NCBI GenBank assembly: GCA_002385265.1
Contig: DGDD01000120.1
Coordinates: 1 to 37,353, forward strand
Direction: 5' to 3'
Source of the DNA: Chitinophagaceae bacterium UBA3961
Lineage (GTDB): Bacteria > Bacteroidota > Bacteroidia > Chitinophagales > Chitinophagaceae
Length of the DNA: 37,353 bases
Below are positions 9,601 to 16,381 of the stretch, in pieces. Position 1 is the first letter of the stretch, and each line of letters begins with the position of its first letter. The notes beneath the pieces were generated by a model. The model did no database searches. It saw nothing but the letters and a program-made list of their open reading frames with translations, and was not told the origin of the DNA. The position numbers and the translations under genes were made by a program.

Positions 9601-10598
9601 GTGCTAGAGGCGTTGAAGTTCACAACTCCATTTGGCCAACTAACCTGAGAAAGTCTAACACCATTCGTTATATTTTTGTAAACTTTATATTCATTAGTAC
9701 CAGAGCTACTTGCATCAACTGGAAATGCAGAGTACGTATAATAGGAATAATTCTCAGGGGCATACGTTAAATTAATCGCAAAAACCCCGTCTGCAGACTC
9801 AATTTTGTTCAAATACCAACTAGACACCACTTGCCCTTGATACGTGTTTACGCCGTCGAATGGAAACGTCTTCTCTACCGGATCCGTATCTGTTGTGATG
9901 GAGGTTCTACCGAATTGATATTTGGTTCCATCGGGAGTTATTACAAGGAAACTATCGATGCTCTTGCCTACACCAGGGGTATACCCATACTTGATCACTA
10001 AGTCCTGTTTGGGAACAGTAATTACAGAACCGTCATCATGAAAGTAGAATTTACCGGAAATTCCCGCAAAATTGTAGTAAAAAATATCCGGCTCGCCATC
10101 TTTGCGTCCCTCAGCAAATTCAAGGTAATCTTGTCTTTGGGAAAAAGCATAGCCAGGAGCTCCACTGTATGGAGTTGCCCCAGGCACCCACAAATAATTA
10201 TTGTAACCTTTATTACTAAGGTGGCCATAATCTTGTGCGGTAGCGCTACTGATATTCCTTTCATCAGGGGCACCTTGAACAGATCTAGTAATAACTCCGC
10301 CCGCATTCAATGACCAATTTGCTCCAACCCAGCTTGCAGGCTCCATCACTTTCAATCCTCCAGCGAAATAACTCAAGCTGATAGGAAGCCCAATTGATCC
10401 GTATTTAATACTGTATATAGGAATCGATACCTGCGGCAATCCAGTGTGTGAGTTTACCGGAAAATCTGCATACTTTCCCAATGAGGCTGCAGTTGGAGAG
10501 GCAATGTTAACCTCTTTGTATGGATTGTTCTGAGAGTAACTTTTATATGTAACTAATAGTGTTACTGTTATATATAAAATCAGTCTTAACTTCTTCAT
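6672..10598 (-). CDS. Large exported YD/RHS-related shell protein with Cys-rich C-terminal tail
   Basis: The product has 1308 residues and a signal peptide (LILYITVTLLVTYKSYSQ, about residues 5-23). Residues about 30-110 carry the pattern GLPQVSIPIYSIKYGSIGLPISLSYFAGG followed (split here) by ASWVGANWSLNAGGVITR, typical of the SpvB/TcB-like opening of Bacteroidota YD-repeat proteins. The middle is a long beta-rich region. Clear YD repeats appear only near residues 1130-1180 (NQTYEYDGLFRLLRI, KQYEYKF). There is no RHS-associated core and no T9SS sorting domain. The last 123 residues contain ten Cys (for example PVSLCNSGNC and KKCINDVCS) and end in SDCSFIM. It is the first gene of the five-gene locus. 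Pairing with the second RHS protein, as TcB pairs with TcC, is inference. Confidence 0.85.
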   Translation of the reverse strand: MKKLRLILYITVTLLVTYKSYSQNNPYKEVNIASPTAASLGKYADFPVNSHTGLPQVSIPIYSIKYGSIGLPISLSYFAGGLKVMEPASWVGANWSLNAGGVITRSVQGAPDERNISSATAQDYGHLSNKGYNNYLWVPGATPYSGAPGYAFSQRQDYLEFAEGRKDGEPDIFYYNFAGISGKFYFHDDGSVITVPKQDLVIKYGYTPGVGKSIDSFLVITPDGTKYQFGRTSITTDTDPVEKTFPFDGVNTYQGQVVSSWYLNKIESADGVFAINLTYAPENYSYYTYSAFPVDASSSGTNEYKVYKNITNGVRLSQVSWPNGVVNFNASSTARLDLNGDAISFVDDANTQAKALQSITISDGNSMCKSFNFSYGYFQDNTTNVPSNFVPGNNSNPIITKDRNRLKLETVQESSCDNSVVIPAYSFEYFTEFVPRRLSFGVDHWGFINGANSNTGLVPTYTVNTFTQVNGANRDAAWPAMRAGSLKRINYPTGGYTDFDFEAHKTWVSYTKGEWQFRFTQAAGGDASPNWVVSTRSFTGNTYKLTFTNSNVGTQAFLNVYRVSDNVQVNGWVLEAGASFTTNLNYPVGSYRIEMKKLTNTSGYPAIANFDEWITSAIQKDETVGGLRIKTITHYDGVSVANNQVTNYSYFTNGKSTGILYSRPTYVYKIRNDIWRDVGFQDGPNCGMYGCVDCNGSAFAKSGATIRPLSTTQGNHIGYNEVKESRTGGGYTVYRYYGSDLWDINVSDVAVRSITTNAGCEPGVVNYPFVPYPFEYKRGDLKYVGVFNESGQILKETEYYHTYVEDSIKTPALMVAISPIAPVNAMLPSYYNLVTSKKVQMQVVEKDYAPGSSASMFKTSNTYFESPYHTMATRTSATSSKGEVLESRIKYSFDYRVANCDTIKDGWNAYATSTAAALLRYNQRKDTCSTHLCRWWAWQAYIKELSDLRITYVNTRKTKISNDNSTYNSCMLNWKDATADALLKPVLELRARNMNTPIETTSWNANNLMSASFVQYGYAISPSSMPVPAKVFSLPVSTISPTFVTSTVNTSTMVKDSRYEEESSAKFANGNLVEILPKSGVLTSYIWGLNNSVPIVKASGVSYANLKTAYDAVSGNLNTLRSQSLLTNAFVNTYEYNSILGLLKETNHNSRNQTYEYDGLFRLLRIRDHNTNIVKQYEYKFRFGVCAPLWQNEGSVYCETSGGSNTGNQVQLQRDMNPCSASYNTTRTVVVAYNTTSCPVSLCNSGNCLGPDKKCINDVCSTGWKVYTGSTYDYSRGLYICTFHYEWSDGSWSPNYTEESASDCSFIM

Positions 10599-10724
10599 GT
10601 TAAACGGAATACAATAGATTAAATGAAATTTGACTTGTTAGAAAGAATTCTTCGACATTATATCAGGAATGAATAGTTGAGTGGATCGGCTCCGAAACTC
10701 TCTGGTATTATGAAAAGAGGAATT

Positions 10725-10749
10725 GACAACATTTGTTGTCGCAAAGATG
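10725..10749 (-). promoter_or_regulatory. Candidate promoter/operator of the RHS locus
   Basis: On the minus strand CATCTTTG (10742-10749) differs from the Bacteroidota -7 element TAnnTTTG by one base. The perfect palindrome GACAACATTTGTTGTC (10725-10740) begins 1 nt after it, about where transcription would start. A -33 TTTG at the correct distance is not evident. It lies about 130 nt before the first RHS-locus gene. It could be an operator or a 5' structure of the transcript. Confidence 0.3.
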
Positions 10750-10972
10750 AAAGATCGCATGACAATTAGACTTGGTTTAATAGCATAAAATTATAGTTAC
10801 TAACAGAATAACGAACACGCTCACATGAATATTTTTTTGAAATAAGTGTAATTACTTATAAACCATATCAATATACGAATAAAAAAAATATCCCGACTAG
10901 CAATTGCACCCTAAGCAAATTCAGCACATTAATACTAAAACTGATTGTAGGTATAAAAATTAATTACGCTGC

Positions 10973-10988
10973 TAACTCTTTAGAGTTA
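10973..10988. repeat. 16-bp perfect palindrome
   Basis: TAACTCT and AGAGTTA flank a 2-nt centre. The centre is too short for an RNA hairpin loop, so a protein-binding site is more likely than a terminator. It has the same layout as the palindrome at 10725-10740 but a different sequence. It could be chance in AT-rich DNA. Confidence 0.3.
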
Positions 10989-11115
10989 CATAAAAAATCG
11001 ATAAAGATTTAGTTTCCTTTATAGTCCTAGATCAGAAAAGACTTAAATCTGAAAACATTTCTTAGTATACTTATCAATCGCTTTCGGCATTAATGAATAG
11101 ATTAGGCTCAACAAC

Positions 11116-12672
11116 TTATTTCGATGTCATTTTAATCACCGGCACAATCATTTCTTCCAAACTCACGCCTCCGTGCTGGAAAGTATTTTTGTAGTAGTTC
11201 ACGTAGTAGTTGTAATTATTGGGATAGCATAAGAATCCGTCTTCACGAGCGAAGATGAAAGAAGAGTTCACCGTTGGAACCGGCAATCCCGCTTCTTTGG
11301 GATCGCGGAATGCCAATACGTCTTTGGGCTCGTAGTTCAAGTTTCTGCCGTGCTTGTATCGTAGATTGGTGGTGGTTTGCTTGTCGCCAATTACTTTGGC
11401 GGGCGATTTCACGCGCACACTTCCATGGTCGGTGGCTAAAATCAAATTGATCTTCTTATCTGCAATCTTTTTTAAGGCTTGGTGTAAAGGAGAATGTTCA
11501 AACCAACTCTTGGTTACAGAGCGATAACTCATTTCATCTCCGGCCAATTCTTTCAATACTTCCATTTCAGTGCGGGCATGACTGAGCATGTCAACGAAAT
11601 TGTACACAATCACGTTCAAATCGTTGCCCATTAAGTTGTGGATATTGTTGACGAGGTCTTGACCGGCCTGATTGTTCAATATCTTGGTATACGAAACTTT
11701 GAGATCGTCTTTTTTAAGTCGCTTCAATTGAGCCTTGAAGAAATCTTCCTCAGCCATGTTCTTCCCTCCCTCCTCTTCATCGTTCTTCCACAAATTGGGG
11801 AATTGCTTTTCTATTTCGATGGGCATCAACCCCGCAAAAATAGCATTGCGCGCATATTGGGTGGCGGTAGGAAGAATGCTGTAAAAAGTATCTTCTTCCA
11901 AAATGCGAAAACTTTCAGAAAAGATCGGTTGAATGGCTTTCCATTGGTCAAATCGCAAATTGTCGATCAGTATAAAGAAGGTGGGCACTCCCTTCTCAAC
12001 ATGAGGCAGCACTTTAAACTGCAACAGGTTATTGCTCATTACAGGTGCATCGTCTGATTTTGGATTCACCCATTTCGCATAATTTCTACTTACAAATTTG
12101 AAAAACTCCGTATTGGCTTCGCTTTTCTGGCTCTGCAATACTTCACGCATTTCAGGACTATCGCTCTTCTCCATTTCCAATTCCCAGTACACCAATTTTT
12201 TATAGATGTCCATCCACTCGTTGTGATCGGGATTGCTGTTCAAAGCCATGAACAAATTGCGAAACTGTTGTTGATAGGCAGTAGTGGTTTTCTCGGCAAC
12301 GAGTCGCTTGTTGTCGATAAGTTTCTTCAAACTCAACAAAACCTGATTCGGATTCACCGGTTTAATAAGGTAGTCGCTGATTTGAGATCCGATCGCTTCG
12401 TCCATCAAATTCTCTGTTTCATTTTTAGTGATCAATACAATGGGCAGACTTTGTTTGATCTCTTTAATTTTTGCCAAGGTTTCCAAACCGGTAATGCCGG
12501 GCATGGTTTCATCTAATAGTACTACATCTACTGCTTCTTCCTTAATGAAATCGATGGCATCGAACCCATTGGTGAACGTAGATACTTCGTAGCCTTTGTT
12601 TTGCAGAAACATTTTATGTGATTGCAAACTCTCGATTTCATCATCAACCCATACAATTTTTGCGGTAGCCAT
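11116..12672 (-). CDS. porX: PorX-type response regulator with PglZ phosphatase domain (T9SS regulator)
   Basis: The 518-residue product has a receiver domain (about 1-122) with acidic D10-D11, phosphoacceptor D54 in VLLDETMPG and conserved K104 in YLIKPVNP. A helical linker follows, then a C-terminal PglZ/alkaline-phosphatase-like domain (about 205-518). Metal and catalytic residues visible are D237 (LIDNLRFD), the Thr pair in LPTATQYARN (269/271), D361 and H365 (DMLSH), D415-H416 (TDHGS) and H499 (QHGG). This receiver-PglZ arrangement is PorX, a cytoplasmic regulator that works with the PorY kinase and an ECF sigma factor to control type IX secretion genes in Bacteroidota. porY is not in this window, as is usual. 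An M4 protease with a T9SS sorting domain (32710-35049) shows that the system has cargo here. The gene is divergent from the HD-domain gene. Confidence 0.93.
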   Translation of the reverse strand: MATAKIVWVDDEIESLQSHKMFLQNKGYEVSTFTNGFDAIDFIKEEAVDVVLLDETMPGITGLETLAKIKEIKQSLPIVLITKNETENLMDEAIGSQISDYLIKPVNPNQVLLSLKKLIDNKRLVAEKTTTAYQQQFRNLFMALNSNPDHNEWMDIYKKLVYWELEMEKSDSPEMREVLQSQKSEANTEFFKFVSRNYAKWVNPKSDDAPVMSNNLLQFKVLPHVEKGVPTFFILIDNLRFDQWKAIQPIFSESFRILEEDTFYSILPTATQYARNAIFAGLMPIEIEKQFPNLWKNDEEEGGKNMAEEDFFKAQLKRLKKDDLKVSYTKILNNQAGQDLVNNIHNLMGNDLNVIVYNFVDMLSHARTEMEVLKELAGDEMSYRSVTKSWFEHSPLHQALKKIADKKINLILATDHGSVRVKSPAKVIGDKQTTTNLRYKHGRNLNYEPKDVLAFRDPKEAGLPVPTVNSSFIFAREDGFLCYPNNYNYYVNYYKNTFQHGGVSLEEMIVPVIKMTSK

Positions 12673-12705
12673 AGATATAGTTTAGTTGTAAAGCGTGAAA
12701 ATAGG

Positions 12706-12740
12706 CGTTAGGCTTTAGGCTTTGGGCCTTAGGTTTTGGG
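12706..12740. repeat. Degenerate TTAGGC/TTTGGG short tandem repeat
   Basis: Between the divergent porX and HD-domain genes the plus strand reads as consecutive variants of a 6-7-nt unit: TTAGGCT, TTAGGCT, TTGGGCC, TTAGGTT, TTGGG. It sits within about 35-70 nt of the porX start. The units vary too much for a fresh slippage tract. It may be a remnant of a dispersed intergenic repeat. Confidence 0.6.
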
Positions 12741-12832
12741 TAAAAATCATGTGTCTTTTAAAATCAAAACCTGGTAGCCTCTCAAGATAACGCTTACAAA
12801 CTAATAAATCTTTTTAATCGGAACAGGGTTTG

Positions 12833-12840
12833 TACATTTG
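12833..12840 (+). promoter_or_regulatory. Probable -7 element of the HD phosphohydrolase gene
   Basis: TACATTTG fits TAnnTTTG and ends 35 nt before the ATG at 12876. A T-rich block at 12811-12815 lies near the -33 position but does not contain TTTG. A short 5' leader is expected. Confidence 0.45.
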
Positions 12841-12875
12841 TCGGCTAGATTTTAACAAAATCGTAAGCAGCGTTT

Positions 12876-14093
12876 ATGAATGCGAAAGTTCGGAAAATCA
12901 TCAACGACCCGGTTCATGGGTTCATTACCATCGACGATCCTTTGGTATTTAAAGTGATCTCCCACCCTTGGTATCAGCGTTTGAGACGAATTCATCAGAT
13001 GGCTTTTGCGCATTTGGTGTATCCCGGTGCGGTTCATACTCGTTTGCACCATTCTTTGGGCGCCTATCACCTTATGTGTTCGGCCTTGACCGAATTGAAG
13101 AGCAAAGGTGTTGAAATCACCCCCACAGAAGAAACAGGAGCCAAAATCGCCATTTTGCTGCACGATGTGGGCCACGGACCTTTTTCCCATGCGCTGGAAC
13201 GCGTATTGGTGAAAGGCGTGCATCATGAGGATATTTCAATCCATATTATGAAGGTCTTGAATGCAGAATTGGACGGTGCTTTACAAACTGCTTTGGACAT
13301 TTTCACCAATAACTACCCCAAACCATTTTTGCACCAGTTGATCTCCGGACAATTGGATGTAGATAGAATGGATTATTTGAGTCGCGACAGCTTTTTCACC
13401 GGTGTTTCTGAAGGGGTCATTGGTTACGACCGCATCATTAAGATGCTCACCGTACATGAGGGGGAATTGATGGTGGAAGAGAAAGGCATTTATTCTACGG
13501 AGAAGTTTTTGGTGAGCCGTCGTTTGATGTATTGGCAAGTGTACCTGCATAAAACCGTATTGGGTGCGGAAAAGCTATTGGTGAAGATCTTTGAGCGGGT
13601 ACGCGATTTGCATTCTCAAAACATTGCAGTAAGCAGCGGTTCCATTACATTGGATTTCTTTCTCGACCACAATTCAGAGGTGAATATGGAAGAGCATTTG
13701 GATCGCTTCTGCAGGCTCGATGATTTTGATGTAATGATGGCCATAAAGAATTGGTGTTACCATTCCGATATTGTTCTCAGCAAATTGTGCAATGCTTTGG
13801 TCAATCGCAAGCTCTTCAAAGTAAAACTACAGGCGGCTCCAATTGATGCAGCGGAAGTGAAGGAGAAGAGAGCGGCCATGTCGGCAGCGTTAGGAATCAA
13901 AGAAGCGGCGGCTGAATATTTAATCTTCACAGGAGAAACTACCAATACCACTTACGACCCTACTGAGGAAAAGATCAAAATTTTGTTCAAAGACGGAACG
14001 GTAAAAGACATTTCAAAAGTTGACAATGCATTGATTCAGCAGTCTTTGGCCAGCCCTGTAAAAAAATATTATATTTGTTATTTGGGACTATAG
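12876..14093 (+). CDS. HD-domain phosphohydrolase (dNTPase/SAMHD1-like)
   Basis: The 405-residue cytoplasmic protein opens with INDPVHGFI, typical of the bacterial dGTPase-like/YdhJ group of HD proteins. The metal-binding HD set is present: HHSLG (H59), LLHDVGHGPFSH (H96-D97) and LDVDRMDYLSRDS (about 160-172), matching the H...HD...D order of SAMHD1-type enzymes, which remove triphosphate from deoxynucleotides. The substrate of this member is not known; other phosphomonoesters or nucleotides are possible. The start is set by the conserved N-terminus and by the TACATTTG element upstream. It diverges from porX and is followed 46 nt later by lpxD on the same strand, so cotranscription with the lipid A genes is plausible. 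Confidence 0.88.
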   Translation: MNAKVRKIINDPVHGFITIDDPLVFKVISHPWYQRLRRIHQMAFAHLVYPGAVHTRLHHSLGAYHLMCSALTELKSKGVEITPTEETGAKIAILLHDVGHGPFSHALERVLVKGVHHEDISIHIMKVLNAELDGALQTALDIFTNNYPKPFLHQLISGQLDVDRMDYLSRDSFFTGVSEGVIGYDRIIKMLTVHEGELMVEEKGIYSTEKFLVSRRLMYWQVYLHKTVLGAEKLLVKIFERVRDLHSQNIAVSSGSITLDFFLDHNSEVNMEEHLDRFCRLDDFDVMMAIKNWCYHSDIVLSKLCNALVNRKLFKVKLQAAPIDAAEVKEKRAAMSAALGIKEAAAEYLIFTGETTNTTYDPTEEKIKILFKDGTVKDISKVDNALIQQSLASPVKKYYICYLGL

Positions 14094-14139
14094 TCCTTCA
14101 AATAAGAAGTAATAGATCAAGAATAAACAGCCACATTTT

Positions 14140-15186
14140 ATGACCTTTTCAGCCGCTCAAATAGCCTTATTAATTCAAGGAAAAGTTGAAGGAGATGCCA
14201 CGGTTTCAGTAGCATCGTTTGGAAAAATTGAAGAAGCAAAAAGCGGCCAATTGGCATTTCTGGCGAACCCTAAATACGAAGATTACCTCTATACAACGGA
14301 AGCCTCGATCATCATCATCAATGAAAGTCAGGAATTGAAGAAGCCTATTCCTGCTACCCTAATTCGAGTTCCAAATGCCTATTCAGCTTTCGCAACCTTA
14401 TTGTCGAAATACCAGGAATTTGCCACTCAACAATTGCAGGGGGTACAAGAGCCTTCTTATATTTCCAAAACAACTAGCATGGGTTCCAATGTTTTCATTG
14501 GAGCTTTTGTATACACCGGAGAGAATGTAAAAATTGGAAACAATGTGAAGATCTTCCCGCAGGTGTTCATTGGCAATAATGTTACCATTGGCGACAATAC
14601 CATTTTGCACCCCGGAGTGAAAGTATACCATGAATGCGTGGTGGGCAAGAATGTAACGGTGCATTCAGGAACGGTGATTGGGGGTGATGGATTTGGATTT
14701 GCACCTCAAGCCGACGGTAGTTTTCAGAAAGTACCTCAAATTGGAAATGTAATTGTGGAAGATGGGGTAGAAATTGGGGCCAATACTACTATTGACCGCG
14801 CTACTATTGGATCTACTGTAATTAAGGCAGGAGCGAAACTCGACAACCTCATTCAAATAGCTCACAACGTAGAAGTTGGCAGCAATACGGTGATTGCGGC
14901 TCAAACAGGTGTGAGTGGCAGCACCAAAATTGGCAAGAATGTAATGATTGGTGGTCAGGCCGGAATTGTAGGCCATATTACCATTGCTGATGGCAGCAAG
15001 ATCAATGCTCAAAGCGGGGTAAGTAAGGCCATTAAAACGCCCGGCACCGCAGTAACCGGATCGCCGGCATACGATTACACCTCAGCACTCAGAGCCCAGG
15101 CTGTAAGTCGCAACCTTCCCGAAATGGAAAAGCGACTTAAAGAGTTGGAAGCCAAAATAAAAGAGCTGGAAGCGAAACTTTCATAG
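14140..15186 (+). CDS. lpxD: UDP-3-O-acylglucosamine N-acyltransferase LpxD
   Basis: The 348-residue enzyme adds the N-linked 3-hydroxyacyl chain, from acyl carrier protein, to UDP-3-O-acyl-glucosamine, the third step of lipid A synthesis in the cytoplasm. The N-terminal uridine-binding domain (about 1-100, with [11 protein letters not shown]) is followed by hexapeptide repeats (about 108-310, many IG-N-V-I units) forming a left-handed beta-helix. The catalytic His is H242 in [12 protein letters not shown]. The C-terminal helix (about 325-348, repeated ELEAK) matches the trimer-stabilising helix of LpxD. The length is normal. It is the first lpx gene of the cluster; the next lpx gene is more than 1.1 kb away because an NYN-domain gene and AT-rich DNA lie between them. 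Confidence 0.95.
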   Translation: MTFSAAQIALLIQGKVEGDATVSVASFGKIEEAKSGQLAFLANPKYEDYLYTTEASIIIINESQELKKPIPATLIRVPNAYSAFATLLSKYQEFATQQLQGVQEPSYISKTTSMGSNVFIGAFVYTGENVKIGNNVKIFPQVFIGNNVTIGDNTILHPGVKVYHECVVGKNVTVHSGTVIGGDGFGFAPQADGSFQKVPQIGNVIVEDGVEIGANTTIDRATIGSTVIKAGAKLDNLIQIAHNVEVGSNTVIAAQTGVSGSTKIGKNVMIGGQAGIVGHITIADGSKINAQSGVSKAIKTPGTAVTGSPAYDYTSALRAQAVSRNLPEMEKRLKELEAKIKELEAKLS

Positions 15187-15704
15187 TTGATTTCTTTACT
15201 CACTCATCATACCTGCACCTACTTATAATTACCAAATTTGGTGATCACTCTATTGTATAAGTTTTGACTTATCACGTTACAATTGCTTACATAACATTGA
15301 ATTAATTGTCATCCAACTTTTAAAAGTAAAATTGGAGCAGGATGTTAAGCAAACACATATTTAAAAGCTATTAATCTCGAATCACAGATTTGCCAACCAT
15401 TTTAAGCTTTCTATTCAAATAGACCGCTTCGAAATCATCGAAAACACAATAAGCCTTCTAGATTAACCGATAACAATCAACGAGTAGTACAACAAAAAAT
15501 TGGAAGAATCGGGTGTAAATCGGGGTCTTAAATGCAAAATATTCAGAACTTGTAGTCAGTAAAATGGACGGAACCAAGTTTGTATTCTATATCTAAAGAA
15601 CGAACGCCTCCTTTCGGAGGCGTTAACCATAGATACCATCCATGGCGATGTGATACAAAAATAATTTTTTTCTCGACAAAAAATACTCTTTTACAACTTT
15701 TTTT
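15187..15704. other. AT-rich gene-free stretch between lpxD and the NYN-domain gene
   Basis: I find no supported gene in these 518 bases. The only clear structure is the GC-rich hairpin at 15603-15624. The rest is AT-rich, with poly-T/poly-A runs just before the NYN gene (15660-15704). No terminal repeats, target duplication or integrase remnant was visible, so an insertion event is suggested by position and composition only. Confidence 0.6.
15603..15624. other. Strong hairpin without a T-run
   Basis: AACGCCTCC (15603-15611) and GGAGGCGTT (15616-15624) pair perfectly around a TTTC loop, giving a 9-bp stem with six G-C pairs. Neither strand has a T-run after the stem, so it is not a standard rho-independent terminator. 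It lies 80 nt before the NYN-domain gene, on the transcript that would enter it from lpxD. It could be a processing or attenuation structure or part of a small RNA. Confidence 0.5.
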
Positions 15705-16316
15705 ATGCAGTTAAGAGCGAGATTTTATATCGATGGATTCAATTTGTATTTCGGTTTAATGAACTCAGGATACAAAGATTGTAAGTGGTTAGATATTAAA
15801 TCACTCTGTATGAAATTAATGAATAAAGAGCATGATTTATTTGGAGTTAAGTACTTCACATCCTCTGTAAAAAACGATCTTGCCAAGAAGAAAAGGCAAG
15901 ATGTTTATATTGAAGCATTGTATAGCAGTGAGGTAGATATATATTGGGGGCAGTTTAGATCAGAATTGCAGAAATGTGAAATTTGTGGCAATGATTATTG
16001 GCAGCTGAAAGAAAAGAAAACAGACGTTAACATTGCTACACAGTTAATGGTTGATACTTATAAAAACGAATTTGATGTTGCGTATGTAATTTCCGGTGAT
16101 TCCGACTTGGTTCCCCCGATAAAACACATTCGCGAGATTTTTCCTTCGAAGCAAATTTTCATCGCTTTTCCTCCTAGTAGAACTTCCGACGAATTGAAAC
16201 TTTATGCAAATAGTAGCTTCAAAATTGGCTACAAAAAATTAAAAGACTGTCAGTTCCCTGAAAACTTGCCGAATAAATACGGCGAGCTAATTCAGAAACC
16301 GAAAGAATGGTTGTAA
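15705..16316 (+). CDS. NYN-domain (PIN-like) putative ribonuclease
   Basis: The 203-residue protein has the NYN/LabA-DUF88 acidic set: FYIDGFNLYFG (D10, N13), KKTDVNIATQLMVD (D107) and VISGDSDLVPPIKHI (D132, D134). These residues bind a divalent metal in PIN-like nucleases that cut RNA. A CEICG segment (C91, C94) may be structural. There is no signal peptide, so it is cytoplasmic. Its substrate is unknown. It stands between lpxD and lpxC-fabZ, normally neighbours in Bacteroidota, and the DNA around it is AT-rich, which suggests a later arrival. No antitoxin-like partner gene is beside it, so a simple toxin-antitoxin pair is not supported. The ATG follows a T-run with no clear -7 element. Confidence 0.85.
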   Translation: MQLRARFYIDGFNLYFGLMNSGYKDCKWLDIKSLCMKLMNKEHDLFGVKYFTSSVKNDLAKKKRQDVYIEALYSSEVDIYWGQFRSELQKCEICGNDYWQLKEKKTDVNIATQLMVDTYKNEFDVAYVISGDSDLVPPIKHIREIFPSKQIFIAFPPSRTSDELKLYANSSFKIGYKKLKDCQFPENLPNKYGELIQKPKEWL

Positions 16317-16369
16317 TCCATGATTAGATTGAAAATCAGTCCTGTTTATATGGTACGGCATTGATTTAC

Positions 16370-16377
16370 TATCTTTG
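16370..16377 (+). promoter_or_regulatory. -7 element TATCTTTG of lpxC-fabZ, probably leaderless
   Basis: TATCTTTG fits TAnnTTTG and is followed by exactly 4 nt (CCGA) and the ATG at 16382. With the usual start point a few bases after this element, transcription would begin at or next to the ATG. TTTA at 16345-16348 is a weak -33 candidate at 21 nt. The element decides the start codon: the TTG start at 16361 would lie inside the promoter. Confidence 0.55.
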
Positions 16378-16381
16378 CCGA

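Larger units (their letters stand above)
10599..11115. other. AT-rich intergenic region upstream of the RHS locus and downstream of porX
   Basis: No gene is visible in these 517 bases. The stretch follows the porX stop (minus strand) and precedes the first RHS-locus gene (minus strand), so it should hold the promoter of that locus. It contains two short perfect palindromes of the same build (7-bp arms, 2-nt centre) at 10725-10740 and 10973-10988. I found no GC-rich terminator hairpin followed by a T-run for porX. The rest is AT-rich with no repeat or coding pattern I can support. Confidence 0.6.

Noticed and set aside
11638..12057. 139-codon plus-strand open frame
   Set aside because: It lies antisense within the PglZ part of porX, which has all its catalytic residues; no sign of a separate gene.
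12706..12740. Telomere or replicon-end repeat
   Set aside because: It is short, degenerate and lies between two ordinary divergent chromosomal genes.
12852..13226. 124-codon minus-strand open frame overlapping the HD gene start
   Set aside because: It is antisense to the conserved HD motifs and has a His/Gln-rich, domain-free translation.
15603..15624. Rho-independent terminator of lpxD or of a minus-strand transcript
   Set aside because: The stem is strong, but neither strand has a T-run after it and it is more than 400 nt from the lpxD stop codon.
15705..16316. NYN gene as the toxin of a toxin-antitoxin pair
   Set aside because: No small partner gene precedes or follows it; the neighbours are lpxD and lpxC-fabZ.
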